From the NCBI RefSeq assembly GCF_001304695.1, contig NZ_JFAQ01000033.1:1-37751 (forward strand): a stretch of 37,751 nucleotides of DNA. The letters run 5' to 3'. Shown here piece after piece: positions 1 through 12,762 of the stretch (the first letter of the stretch is position 1; every line of letters starts with the position of its first letter). The notes under the pieces were generated by a model, which saw only the letters and a list, made by a program, of their open reading frames with translations, was not told the DNA's origin and did no database searches. The translations under genes and the position numbers were made by a program. This DNA comes from Xanthomonas axonopodis (lineage in GTDB: Bacteria > Pseudomonadota > Gammaproteobacteria > Xanthomonadales > Xanthomonadaceae).

Positions 1-2
1 TT

Positions 3-42
3 GGGAGTTGGGAATTGGGAATTGGGAATTGGGAATTGGGAA
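3..42. repeat. Heptamer tandem repeat (GGGAATT)n
   Basis: About five and a half head-to-tail copies of a 7-base unit, GGGAATT, the first copy being the variant GGGAGTT. It lies at the window edge, so the array may extend further left. Related units (GGGAATC, GGGATT) occur again at 16997-17026. Short 7-bp arrays of this type are known in Xanthomonas genomes and vary in copy number between strains. No coding function is seen. Confidence 0.85.
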
Positions 43-113
43 AGCGTGCGGCCTGATACATCACGGAGGCAAGCGCTGGGCGCATCTGCTTTGTCGTGCC
101 GAGGTCGCTGAAA

Positions 114-145
114 GAAAAAGCGCACCGCTTGCGGTGCGCTTTTTC
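114..145. terminator. Bidirectional Rho-independent terminator hairpin
   Basis: A perfect 14-bp inverted repeat (left arm 114-127, right arm 132-145) with a 4-base CTTG loop. The arms begin and end in runs of five A and five T, so a T tract follows the GC-rich stem on both strands. It lies downstream of the truncated glucose dehydrogenase remnant on the minus strand. It probably belonged to whatever gene was fused to that remnant. Confidence 0.8.
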
Positions 146-202
146 CATACTTCAACGTTCCTGAGCCACTGACCAATGGCACGACCCGCCATGAGTTGTA
201 TA

Positions 203-1280
203 TTGATCGACACATAGCACGGCGGCGCCTCGCCCATGCCGACGGTGATATCGACCCGATCGTTGCTGCCGAAATCCGGGCACTGCAGGCCGCTGCGTGC
301 GTCCAGCGCAATCAAGCGCCCGTCGAGCGTGCCTTCGATCACGCGCGTGCGGCACAGCTGCGGCGATGCCGTTGCGGCTGTTTTCAGCATCTGCAGAGTT
401 GGCAGCCGCCGGCACTTCGTAATACGAAACGCCGCGGCATGCTGCCGTGTACGGAATCGCCTCGTCCTTGACCTTGGGATCGTAGCGCCAGCGCTGCTTG
501 CCGCTGGCGGTATTCAGTGCAATCAGCTGGTTGCGTGCAGTACACAGGTACAGGCTGTCGCCCACCTTCAGCGGCGTGGTTTCCGGCACCCCAGCGCTTG
601 TTCGGCAGATCGCCGGTGTGGAAAAGCCAGGCCTGCTGCAAGTGCGCGACGTTATCGCGATTGATCTGCTGTAGCGGCGAATAGCGCTGGCCGGCCTGGC
701 TGCGTCCGTACGCGGCCCAATCGCCGTCGGCAGGTGCGTTCGCCGGCTGCGCGCCGGCCGCCGCAACCGAGCCGGATGCATTGCGATTAACCAAGCCACC
801 GAGCACACCTGCCGCCTGCGCCAGCGCGCCATCGGCTTCAGTCACACCGTGCGGCATGAACGCCAATGCGAACGCCACCACAAATGCCACCGTCAGCGCA
901 CCGGCCAGGCTGCGCGATACCTTGCGCGACACGGGGCGATGCAGTTTTGGCAGCAACAGCGCGAGCACGAATGCCAGACCGACAATCAGGCCCAGACGCG
1001 GCACCCAGCGCCAGTAATCGCTGCCCGATTCCCACCATGTCCACAGCAACGAGACCGCCACCACGCCGGCAAACCACCAGGCGCCGGCATTGCGGCCACG
1101 AAACAGCAGCACGCCGGCAACGAGCATCGCCGCACCGGCCGGTGCGTAATACCAGGAGCCGCCTAACGCAGCCAGCCACACGCCACCGGCAAGCAGCACC
1201 GCGCCCAGTAATGCAATCACGCCTCCCAAGGTCGCCAGCGCCCAATGGCCGCGACCGGAAGGACGATCCAGAATCGTCAT
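203..1280 (-). pseudogene. gcd: Decayed membrane-bound PQQ glucose dehydrogenase (N-terminal remnant)
   Basis: The first 200 or so residues match the membrane-anchoring N-terminus of quinoprotein glucose dehydrogenase, which oxidises glucose to gluconate in the periplasm and passes electrons to ubiquinone. Several hydrophobic helices lie at about residues 15-125, followed by the typical start of the PQQ propeller (DWAAYGRSQAGQRYSPLQQI). The frame then breaks near 587-593 and continues in a second frame (TPLKVGDSLYLCTARNQL, ACRGVSYYE). It breaks again near 345-365 and continues in a third frame (GTLDGRLIALDA, VDITVGMGEAPP). Similarity stops at about position 203, where the family would read a Ser-Pro-Pro segment. 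Only about 350 of the roughly 800 family residues remain, without most of the propeller and PQQ-binding residues. The gene cannot make active enzyme. The frameshifts alone could be sequence errors, but the lost 3' half cannot. Confidence 0.88.
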
Positions 1281-1448
1281 CAGTTGTTCCTCTTCGATTC
1301 AGCGGCAACGCAACGCCGCCGCACCTCCAACAACCTTCGACCCGTGATAACGAAAGCGCCGCCTTCTTTGTGGCGAACGCATGAAAACACTGCGTTGCAG
1401 ATGTCAGCGCGCGTCATAAAGCGTGGCATCCCAAAAAACGTCACGCAT

Positions 1449-1476
1449 AAGAAAACGCCGGTTTTCACCGGCGTTC
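1449..1476 (-). terminator. Rho-independent terminator of gyrA
   Basis: A 9-bp perfect stem (AACGCCGGT at 1454-1462 with its complement at 1467-1475) around a TTTC loop lies about 30 bases past the gyrA stop codon. Read on the minus strand, it is followed by TTTTCTT. Confidence 0.8.
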
Positions 1477-1505
1477 TGGTCAACTGCATGGCAGCGGCAA
1501 CGCGA

Positions 1506-4205
1506 TCACGCGTCGGTTGGCGGCGCGTCGCTCACGCTTGCGCTTGCTTCGTCCACGACCTCATCCACTTCATCCAGTGACGCATCCAGGCGTTCCACCG
1601 CCTGCAACTTTTCGCCCTTGGACAAGCGGATCAGCGTAACGCCCTGCGTGTTACGGCCCACACGCGAGATCTCCGAACCACGTGTACGCACCAGCGTGCC
1701 GCCATCGGAAATCAACAGCACTTCGTCGGTGGCGCCCAGCAGCACCGCACGCACCAGCTTGCCGTTGCGCTCGGTGGTCTGGATGCCGATCACGCCCTGG
1801 GTGCCACGCCCCTTGCGTGGGTATTCGGTCAGCGGGGTGCGCTTGCCGTAGCCGTTCTCGGTGGCCGTCAGGATGTAGGCCACGTTGCCGTCGTCGGCGA
1901 CCTCGATCACGGCAGACTCGCCGCCATCGCCGGCTTCCACCACGTCATCGACCTCCTCGCCTTCGATCTCTTCTTCCACGCCGCCGGCACGCTCGGCCAC
2001 GATCAGGCTGACCACTTCCTCTCCCTTGGTCAGACGGATACCGCGCACGCCGGTGGCGGTACGGCCCATCGAACGCACGGTGGATTCGCCAAAGCGCACG
2101 GTCTTGCCGTTGGAAGCGAACAGCAACACGTCGCGGTCGCCATCGGTCAAGGCCACGCCGACCAGCGCATCGCCGTCGTCCAGGTTGATAGCGATCTTGC
2201 CACGCGCCAGACGGAAGGCGAATTCGCTCAGCGGCGTCTTCTTGACCGTGCCGTTGCGCGTGGCAAAGAACACATAGCGGTTGTCGGCGTATTCGCGCAC
2301 CGGCAGCACCGCCTGCACGCGCTCGCCGGATTCCAGCGGAATCCAGTTGATGATCGGGCGGCCGCGCGCATTGGAGCCGGCTTCCGGCAACTGATGCACG
2401 GGCAGCCAGAACACCTTGCCGCTGCTGGTGAAGGTCAGCAGCGTGTCGTGCGTGTTGACCAGCCACAGCTGGTCGATGAAATCTTCTTCCTTGGTCGCTG
2501 CGGCAGAGCGGCCACGGCCACCACGGCGCTGCGCGCGATACGCACTCACCGGCTGGCGCTTGGCATACCCGGCATGCGACAGCGTCACCACCACGTCTTC
2601 CGGCGCGATCAGATCCAGGATGTCCAGTTCTTCTTCGCTGTGACGGATCTCGGTGCGGCGTTCGTCGCCGTATTCTTCACGGATATTGATCAGCTCGTCG
2701 CGGATCACCTGCAGCAGCACGTCCGGGTTTTCCAGGATGCGGATCAGGCCTTCGATGACGCCGAGCAACTGCTTGTACTCGTCGGTCAGCTTTTCCTGTT
2801 CCAAGCCGGTCAGGCGATGCAGACGCATTTCCAGAATCTGCGAAGCCTGCACTTCGCTGAGCTGGTAGAAGCCCTGGATCAGGCCCACGCCCGGCGGCAG
2901 ATCTTCCGGCTTGGAGGCTTCGGCGCCGGCCGCGCCCAGCAGCGCGCCGACCAGACCCGGTTGCCAGGTCTTGGCCAGCATGCGCTCGCGCGCTTCCTGC
3001 GGGTTGGCCGAGGTCTTGATCAACTCGATCATTTCATCGATGTTGGCCAACGCAACGGTCAGGCCTTCCAGCACGTGCGTGCGCGCGCGCGCCTTGCGCA
3101 GTTCGAAAATGGTGCGACGGGTGACCACCTCGCGACGGTGGCGGATGAACGCCTCCAGCATCTGCTTGAGGTTCATCAACTGCGGGCGGCCGTCGATCAG
3201 CGCCACCATGTTGATGCCGAACACCGCCTCCATCTGGGTCTGCTGGTACAGGTTGTTGAGCACAACCTCGGCCGATTCGCCGCGCTTGACTTCGATGTAG
3301 ATGCGCATGCCGTCCTTGTCGGACTCATCGCGCAGCTCGCTGATGCCTTCGAGCTTCTTTTCCTTGACCAGCTCGGCGATCTTCTCGATCAGCCGCGCCT
3401 TGTTGACCTGGTACGGGATCTCGGTAACGACGATCGCCTCGCGGCCGTTGTCGGCCACTTCCACATCGGCCTTGGCACGGATGCGCACGCGGCCCCGGCC
3501 GGTGCGATAGCCGGCCGCAATGCCGGCGGTACCGTTGATGATGCCGGCGGTGGGGAAATCCGGGCCCGGGATGTATTCCATCAGGCCTTCGAAGTCCAGC
3601 TCGGGCGTGTCGATCAACGCGATGCAGGCATTGATCGCTTCGGTCAGGTTGTGCGGCGGGATATTGGTGGCCATGCCCACCGCGATACCAGCCGAGCCAT
3701 TGACCAGCAGGCTCGGGAACCGGGTCGGCATGACCGTCGGCTCCTGTTCCTTTTCGTCGTAATTGGGCTGGAAGTCGACGGTTTCCTTGTCGATGTCGGC
3801 CATCAGCTCATGCGCCAGCCGCGACATGCGCGACTCGGTGTAACGCATTGCCGCGGCCGAGTCGCCGTCGACCGAACCGAAGTTACCCTGACCGTCCACC
3901 ATCATGTAGCGCAGCGAGAACGGCTGCGCCATGCGCACCAGCGTGTCGTACACCGACTGGTCGCCGTGCGGATGGTATTTACCGATGACGTCGCCGACGA
4001 TACGCGCCGACTTGAAGTAGGCCTTGTTGCTGTGTGCGCCCAGCTCGTGCATCGCGTACAGCACGCGCCGGTGCACAGGCTTGAGGCCATCACGGGCATC
4101 GGGAAGTGCGCGGCCCACGATCACGCTCATCGCGTAATCGAGATAGCTCTTGCGCATCTCGTCTTCCAGGTTGACCTGGATGATTTCCTTGGCGGTTTCT
4201 GCCAT
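1506..4205 (-). CDS. gyrA: DNA gyrase subunit A
   Basis: Breakage-reunion subunit of gyrase, which with GyrB introduces negative supercoils using ATP. The 899-residue product aligns with GyrA from its first residues. The catalytic tyrosine is Y122 (AAAMRYTE) and the quinolone-resistance region reads [10 protein letters not shown], giving Q83 and D87 in E. coli numbering without any offset. The GyrA box QRRGGRG is at 559-565 and begins the DNA-wrapping C-terminal domain. That domain carries an acidic insert at about residues 715-750 ([20 protein letters not shown]), and the tail is also acidic. The gene stands alone, with its own likely promoter upstream (4311-4319) and a hairpin terminator downstream. 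Gln83 replaces the Ser of enterobacteria; I recall the same residue as wild type in Stenotrophomonas, so it looks like a lineage trait rather than a selected mutation. Confidence 0.98.
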   Translation of the reverse strand: MAETAKEIIQVNLEDEMRKSYLDYAMSVIVGRALPDARDGLKPVHRRVLYAMHELGAHSNKAYFKSARIVGDVIGKYHPHGDQSVYDTLVRMAQPFSLRYMMVDGQGNFGSVDGDSAAAMRYTESRMSRLAHELMADIDKETVDFQPNYDEKEQEPTVMPTRFPSLLVNGSAGIAVGMATNIPPHNLTEAINACIALIDTPELDFEGLMEYIPGPDFPTAGIINGTAGIAAGYRTGRGRVRIRAKADVEVADNGREAIVVTEIPYQVNKARLIEKIAELVKEKKLEGISELRDESDKDGMRIYIEVKRGESAEVVLNNLYQQTQMEAVFGINMVALIDGRPQLMNLKQMLEAFIRHRREVVTRRTIFELRKARARTHVLEGLTVALANIDEMIELIKTSANPQEARERMLAKTWQPGLVGALLGAAGAEASKPEDLPPGVGLIQGFYQLSEVQASQILEMRLHRLTGLEQEKLTDEYKQLLGVIEGLIRILENPDVLLQVIRDELINIREEYGDERRTEIRHSEEELDILDLIAPEDVVVTLSHAGYAKRQPVSAYRAQRRGGRGRSAAATKEEDFIDQLWLVNTHDTLLTFTSSGKVFWLPVHQLPEAGSNARGRPIINWIPLESGERVQAVLPVREYADNRYVFFATRNGTVKKTPLSEFAFRLARGKIAINLDDGDALVGVALTDGDRDVLLFASNGKTVRFGESTVRSMGRTATGVRGIRLTKGEEVVSLIVAERAGGVEEEIEGEEVDDVVEAGDGGESAVIEVADDGNVAYILTATENGYGKRTPLTEYPRKGRGTQGVIGIQTTERNGKLVRAVLLGATDEVLLISDGGTLVRTRGSEISRVGRNTQGVTLIRLSKGEKLQAVERLDASLDEVDEVVDEASASVSDAPPTDA

Positions 4206-4310
4206 TCGGGTTCCGTAAGTGAGGTGGCGGGCGAGCCGGAAAGCCGCGTCGGGAGCGCCCTTGCATCAGGCTGCCGACCCCACGCTCCCGCCGATCGATT
4301 CAAGCGCCGG

Positions 4311-4319
4311 ATTGTACCA
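4311..4319 (-). promoter_or_regulatory. Candidate extended -10 promoter for gyrA
   Basis: On the minus strand the sequence reads TGGTACAAT, a TG-N extended -10 with a 5/6 match to TATAAT. It is about 90 bases upstream of the gyrA start in the mtnA-gyrA gap. No good -35 box is seen at 17 bases, which fits an extended -10 type. This is inferred from sequence only. Confidence 0.4.
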
Positions 4320-4413
4320 CGGCAGGGCATTCCGACGCCTCCGCTTTACCAGCCAGAAACAAGCACTTGCAGGAAGTTGGGCGGCGTTGGCAGCGGAGCA
4401 GCCGGGCCCGGGC

Positions 4414-5478
4414 TCAGCTGCCGAAGGCCGCCCGCATCCGCGCCAGGTCCGGCTGCTCGATCGCGCCGCGTTCGGTGACGATCGCATCGATCAAATCAAC
4501 CGGGGTGACGTCGAACACCGGGTTCCAGGCGTGGATGCCGTCGGCCACCGTCCTGACCCCGCCCACGCCGAACAATTCGCCGGGATCGCGCTGCTCGATC
4601 TCGATCTGGTCCCCGCTGGCCGTTGCCATATCCACCGTGGACGACGGTGCCACCACCATGAACTTCACGCCATGGTGGCGCGCGGCGATGGCCAGCTGGT
4701 AGGTGCCGATCTTGTTGGCGGTATCGCCATTGGCGCAGATGCGGTCGGCACCGACGATCACCCACTGCACCAGCCCGGATTTCATCAGATGCGAGGCGGC
4801 CGAATCGGCGATCAGGGTGGCATCGATACCGTCCTGCTGCAGCTCCCACACGGTCAGGCGGGCACCCTGCAGCCACGGCCGGGTCTCGCCGGCGAATACC
4901 TTGGCGATGCGCTGTTGCGCCATGCCGGCGCGGATCACGCCCAGTGCGGTGCCGAATCCAGCGGTGGCCAGCGAGCCGGTATTGCAATGGGTGAGCACGC
5001 CACTGCCTGGGGCGATCAGCGCGGCACCGAGCGCGCCCATGTGGCGGTTGGCGGCCAGGTCTTCATCGGCAATGGCCTGCGCCTCGCGCGCGAGCACCTC
5101 GCGCCAGTCGGCGCCGGCCGCGCCCAGCACCCGGCGCATGCGCATCAGCGCCCAGGCCAGGTTGACGGCAGTCGGACGCGCCGCGTTGAGCCGCAGCAGC
5201 GCCGGCTCGAGCTTCTGCAGCGCAGCGCTGCCATCGTCGGCAGCGATGTCGCGCGCGGCCAGCACCACGCCCCAACCTACCGCAATGCCGATCGCCGGCG
5301 CACCGCGCACGGCCAGCGAATGGATCGCCTCGGCCACCGCGTCGCTGGTGTCGCAATGCACATGCGCCACCTCGAAGGGCAGCTTGCGTTGGTCGAGCAA
5401 TTCAAGGGCATCGCCGGTCCACAATAGTGGCCGGATGTGGTCGTAGCGGGCGTAATCGATATGGGCGCTGTCGTTCAT
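4414..5478 (-). CDS. mtnA: S-methyl-5-thioribose-1-phosphate isomerase
   Basis: Methionine salvage enzyme converting 5-methylthioribose-1-phosphate to 5-methylthioribulose-1-phosphate. The 354-residue protein shows the aIF-2B-like fold motifs RGAPAIG (58-64), the catalytic cysteine C165 in [10 protein letters not shown] and the catalytic aspartate D245 in [19 protein letters not shown]. An open frame continues 42 codons upstream, but those residues are Arg/Ala-rich and unlike the family, so the start is placed at 5478 before [17 protein letters not shown] lies 5 bases upstream of this start. A TACAAT at 5485-5490 (minus strand) lies so close that a very short leader is possible. No other mtn genes lie beside it. 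Confidence 0.96.
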   Translation of the reverse strand: MNDSAHIDYARYDHIRPLLWTGDALELLDQRKLPFEVAHVHCDTSDAVAEAIHSLAVRGAPAIGIAVGWGVVLAARDIAADDGSAALQKLEPALLRLNAARPTAVNLAWALMRMRRVLGAAGADWREVLAREAQAIADEDLAANRHMGALGAALIAPGSGVLTHCNTGSLATAGFGTALGVIRAGMAQQRIAKVFAGETRPWLQGARLTVWELQQDGIDATLIADSAASHLMKSGLVQWVIVGADRICANGDTANKIGTYQLAIAARHHGVKFMVVAPSSTVDMATASGDQIEIEQRDPGELFGVGGVRTVADGIHAWNPVFDVTPVDLIDAIVTERGAIEQPDLARMRAAFGS

Positions 5479-5676
5479 GCGTCCATTGTAAGGCGCGCGC
5501 AGCGCCCGCGCTGTTGCACGACCGCGCGGCCTTGGCGCGGCGAACAAAACCACTGCATAGCCGGCAGGCAGGCGCGGCCGGTGCTCGGAATCGGCAGGCA
5601 CCACTCGGACACCTGCGCTTGCTGCGCGTCGTCCCTACCCACCTGACGACTGCGCGCGATGTCGTGTTAGCTGCTC

Positions 5677-6363
5677 TTAGTCGACGATGAACTCGGCGCG
5701 GCAGCCGTCGTTCACCCACACCCCGTCGCGGCTCCAGCCCCAGGTCTGGCCTTCCACGCATGGCGTCTTGGACATCTGCCGGCCCAGGCGCACCGCGCGT
5801 TCCACCGACACTCCGCAGGTGCGCCGCGCGCTTTTCTTCGATTCGCAGGTGACCATGCGCGGCACCGCAACGAAGCCGGAGCCATCTTCCGCGCCCACCT
5901 CGAATTCGCCATCGCATCCACGCGAGACCCAGATTTCGTTACGGCGAACACCCCAGGTGCTCCCTTCCTTGCACGGCCACATCGAGCGTTGCCGCAGCAG
6001 CCGCACCGGCGCGCCACGCAGCACCACCGGGCACGCCACCGTGCCGCCATTGGAATCGCAGCGCACCACGCGGCGCATCACGGTTGCGGTCTGCGCACGG
6101 GCCGCTGCGAATTCGGCGCGGCAGCCTTGCTCGACCCACACGCCATCGCGCTCGACATCCCATTCGCTACCGCGAATGCAGCTGGTTTCGGAGAGCTGGC
6201 GCACCAGTTGCACGCCTTGGGCGGTATCCATCGGACAGTGCACGCGCGCCAGGTCCTTGGACTCGCAGCGCACCACGCCGGCCGCGCGATCGGACGCGCG
6301 CGCATCGGCAAGCAGCAGCAGCGGCAAGCACCACAAACCGCATAAGCTGACCAGCCACTTCAT
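5677..6363 (-). CDS. Secreted protein with three DUF3011 repeats
   Basis: A 228-residue exported protein of unknown function. It begins with a signal peptide (MKWLVSLCGLWCLPLLLLADARA), which decides the start at 6363 rather than a longer frame from 6453. The mature part is three repeats of about 60 residues, each of the form V-x-C-[ED]-S ... C ... C-x-x-G-x-x-W-x-x-x-R-x-x-[VI]-W-V-x-x-G-C-x-x-[ED]-F. The paired cysteines suggest intra-repeat disulphides in the periplasm or outside the cell. The repeat type is DUF3011, common in Xanthomonadaceae and without an established role. It stands alone between mtnA and epmA. The middle repeat is the most diverged. Confidence 0.85.
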   Translation of the reverse strand: MKWLVSLCGLWCLPLLLLADARASDRAAGVVRCESKDLARVHCPMDTAQGVQLVRQLSETSCIRGSEWDVERDGVWVEQGCRAEFAAARAQTATVMRRVVRCDSNGGTVACPVVLRGAPVRLLRQRSMWPCKEGSTWGVRRNEIWVSRGCDGEFEVGAEDGSGFVAVPRMVTCESKKSARRTCGVSVERAVRLGRQMSKTPCVEGQTWGWSRDGVWVNDGCRAEFIVD

Positions 6364-6471
6364 GCCGACAATCCTCACCCCGAACGATCTTCGTCGCGCC
6401 CCCGTGCACGTGAAGATGAAAGCATCATCGATGTGAAGATAGCAATACGGCACCGATGACAGCGCGATGAC

Positions 6472-10266
<3,795 letters not shown>

Positions 10267-11395
10267 GTGTCGTTGCCCGTCTCGCGCCGTTCGTTTCTCA
10301 GCATCGCCACCACCGGCGTGGCGGTGTCCGCACTGGGGCTGGCACCCGCGGCCGATGCGGCCCGCAAGCGCGCTGCGGCGCCGGCAACACCGGGCGTGGC
10401 CGCGGCGGCCGGCACGGTCTACCTCAACCTCAACGAGCATCCGCTCGGGCCCTCCCCGGCCGCACTGGACGCTGCCACGCGTTCGCTGGCACGCGCGGGC
10501 CGCTACCTGGTCGAGATGGAGCAGGATCTGTGCAACCTGATGACCGGCGAACTGCAGCTGCCCAACGATCATCTGTCGTTGTTCCCCGGCTCGCGGGATG
10601 CGCTGAACCGGGCCGGCAGCCTGTTCACGTCCGCGCGTGCAGGGCTGGTGGTGGCCGACCCGAGCTTCGACCCGCTGATCGAAAGCGCCACTGCCCGCGG
10701 CGTGGCCGTGCGCAAGGTGCCGCTGCATGCCGATGGCGCGCACGACGTCAAGGCGATGATGGCCAAGGCCGACCCGACTGCCGGCATGCTGTATCTGTGC
10801 AACCCCGGCAACGCCACCGGCGCCATCACCCCGCGCGCCGACATCGAATGGTTGCTGGCCAACAAGCCGGCCAGCGCCGTGCTGATGGTCGACGAGGCGT
10901 ACATCCACTACAGCAACGAGCCCTCGGTGGCCGATCTGGTGCGTCAGCGCCAGGATCTGATCGTACTGCGCAGCTTCTCCAAGCTCTACGGCATGGCCGG
11001 CCTGCGCCTGGGCGCCGCCCTGGCCTCGCCAGGCCTGCAGACCAAACTTGCCGCCTTCGGCAGCAACCCGTTGTCGGTTCCGGCAATGGCCGCCGGTATC
11101 GCCAGCCTGCGCGACCCGCTGCTGGTGCAGACCCGCCGCGCCGAGAATGCCCGCGTGCACGACGAAACCATCGCCTGGCTCAAGAGAAAGGGCTACACCT
11201 TGCCTGCCCTCGCAAGCCAACTGCTTCCTGCTGGACGTCAAACGCGATGCGAGCGTGTTCGCCGATTCGATGCAGAAACAGGGTGTCATCGTTGGCCGTA
11301 GCTGGCCGATCTGGCCCAAGCGCGTGCGCGTCAGCGTAGGGACCGAAGCGGAAATGCTGCGCTTCCGCGAAGCGTTCGGAAAAGCCAAGCGCTAA
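10267..11395 (+). pseudogene. Tat-exported histidinol-phosphate-aminotransferase-like PLP enzyme, frameshifted near its C-terminus
   Basis: A fold-type I aminotransferase related to HisC. The N-terminus carries a twin-arginine signal (SRRSF at residues 6-10, then a hydrophobic stretch ending AADAA), so a folded, cofactor-loaded protein would be exported. Family motifs follow: LNLNEHPLGPSP, YLCNPGNATG, MVDEAYIHY, and the PLP lysine K239 in SFSKLYGMAGLRLG. The start is a GTG with GGAG eight bases upstream. The frame runs off after GYT near 11200-11207. The expected continuation (PSQANCFLLDVKRDAS ... RVRVSVGTEAEMLRFREAF) is in another frame and ends at 11395. Removing one G from TTGCCTG would restore a family-like GYTFLPSQANCFLLD. 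The break costs about 60 C-terminal residues including the conserved Arg region. It may be a recent mutation or a sequence error. Confidence 0.8.
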
Positions 11396-11461
11396 TTCGC
11401 GAAACGTTCGATCAGGCCAAACGCGCCCCCTTCTCACATCGTGACATTACCCACCTTTTAT

Positions 11462-11574
11462 GGGGGAAAAGGTGACCCGCAAGGGGTGGCTGAGGGTGCG
11501 AGTGAAGCTCGCCTTGTTCGACTGCATGGGTAGTTTGTCCCGTACCCTCACCCCCTTTCCCGTGGGAGAGGGGG
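11462..11574 (+). repeat. Dispersed palindromic intergenic repeat, copy 1
   Basis: This stretch between the aminotransferase and the minus-strand membrane gene aligns, end to end, with the reverse complement of 18053-18173. Shared blocks include AAGGTG, CCCGCA, TGAGGGT, GAAGCTCG, TTTGTCCCG, CTTCACCCC/CCTCACCCC and a closing CCC-GGGAGAGGG palindrome. Each end can form a GC-rich hairpin. It has no open frame and resembles short non-autonomous repeats found between Xanthomonas genes. It lies between two convergent genes and could help end transcription. Confidence 0.75.
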
Positions 11575-11584
11575 CTCTGGATTT

Positions 11585-11968
11585 CTACTGATCGAACGCC
11601 TCAGGCTCCGGTACGCGTAGCGTGCGGCGGATCCAGAGATAGCGGATGACGAAGGTCAGCGCCATCGAGCCGGCGTTCCACAGCAGCAGCTCGTGCAGCA
11701 TCGGCGGGCCTTGCAGGATGTGCAGGCAATAGCGGCGATCCAGCAGTGCGATGGCGTGCGGCATGAACACGCTGACGAAAGGCGTTGGCACCGGCGCGAC
11801 CAGCAGCGTGATCGCGGCAGCGAGGCCCACGACCAGCCAGGGCGAATGTCGTCGGCGTCTGCGCAGGCGCGCGGCGATCCTGGTGAAGATCCATAACAAC
11901 GGCATTGCCAGGATCGCCCACAGCACCAGCAGCAACGCCACCGCCAACACGCCCTGCAGGCTCAACAT
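11585..11968 (-). CDS. Small membrane protein of unknown function downstream of zipA
   Basis: A 127-residue protein I do not recognise. Hydrophobic segments lie at about residues 4-30, 45-72 and 93-113, with a strongly basic RLRRRRRH loop at 35-42 that would sit in the cytoplasm. The tail (RRTLRVPEPEAFDQ) is polar. Its start lies only six bases past the zipA stop on the same strand, so it is probably in the smc-zipA transcription unit. Two prolines and a VPTPFVSVFMP segment in the middle are the most distinctive part. Whether it has a role in division is only a guess from position. Confidence 0.75.
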   Translation of the reverse strand: MLSLQGVLAVALLLVLWAILAMPLLWIFTRIAARLRRRRRHSPWLVVGLAAAITLLVAPVPTPFVSVFMPHAIALLDRRYCLHILQGPPMLHELLLWNAGSMALTFVIRYLWIRRTLRVPEPEAFDQ

Positions 11969-11974
11969 GTCAAC

Positions 11975-12706
11975 TCACCAGCGCGGCGATTTGGTCAGCG
12001 GTGGTGCCTGGTGCTGGCGATCATAGGCGCGGAGCTCGTCGCGGATATGCGCAACACGCTGGCGGCCCAGTGCATTGCGGCTGTCGTCCAATACCACGCC
12101 GTCGAGTAGTTCAGCCATGCGCTGCACGGTGGGCAGCATTTTTTCCCAGGCATCCAAGGCGGTCATCGGCGCCGGCAGCGTGAGGAAGAACGCAATCGCC
12201 GGCGTCTGCATCTCGCGGATGTTGGCCATGTCGAAACTGCCGGGCTTGAGGATGCTGGCCATGCTGAAGATCGGCCCGCGCTCCGGATGCCCTTCCACCA
12301 GGCGGTGGAACACGTTCATGTGCCCGAACACCAGCCCGGTCTTCTCGGCGGCCACCACCACATCCTCGCCGCGCAGCACCTGGCCCGCCTTGGCGGCCAC
12401 GAACAACGACACGATCTTGTCGAAATCCTGGTTCGGGCGCTTGCCCACCTCGCTGCCGCCAGCGGCATCCTGATCGTCCAGGTTGAGCTCGCTCTGCTCG
12501 ACGCCTTCTGCGCGTTGCGCAGTTTCATCATCCGCACCGAACTCGCTGGAAATCACCGGTTCGCGCCGTTCGCGCGGCTGGCCCTCGTCCTTGTCGACCC
12601 GGCGCCCTTGCGGCGTCTTCTTCGGGCGACCAAACAGGAAGATGGCCGCGACCAGCAGCAGTCCAGCGATCAGGATCCCGATCCGGATCATGGCCATGTC
12701 GGACAT
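11975..12706 (-). CDS. zipA: Cell division protein ZipA
   Basis: Inner-membrane anchor that binds FtsZ and helps assemble the division ring. The 243-residue protein has the typical layout: a single N-terminal membrane helix with almost no periplasmic part (IRIGILIAGLLLVAAIFLFG), a short basic/acidic linker (about 27-95), and a C-terminal FtsZ-binding domain from about residue 95 (DFDKIVSLFVAAKAGQVLRG ... GHMNVFHRL ... MASILKPGSFD). The linker is shorter than in enterobacteria. GGAGG eight bases upstream supports the start at 12706; a second ATG three codons in is possible. It follows smc on the same strand with a 56-base gap. Confidence 0.93.
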   Translation of the reverse strand: MSDMAMIRIGILIAGLLLVAAIFLFGRPKKTPQGRRVDKDEGQPRERREPVISSEFGADDETAQRAEGVEQSELNLDDQDAAGGSEVGKRPNQDFDKIVSLFVAAKAGQVLRGEDVVVAAEKTGLVFGHMNVFHRLVEGHPERGPIFSMASILKPGSFDMANIREMQTPAIAFFLTLPAPMTALDAWEKMLPTVQRMAELLDGVVLDDSRNALGRQRVAHIRDELRAYDRQHQAPPLTKSPRW

Positions 12707-12762
12707 TCAGCGTGCCTCCGCATAAGAGTGACAGGTGTCGATATTCCAACAAGCATGGCACG

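Noticed and set aside
2394-4478. 694-codon open frame on plus, opposite gyrA
   Set aside because: Pure antisense of gyrA; the translation is His/Arg/Gln-rich with no motif. High GC leaves long opposite frames open.
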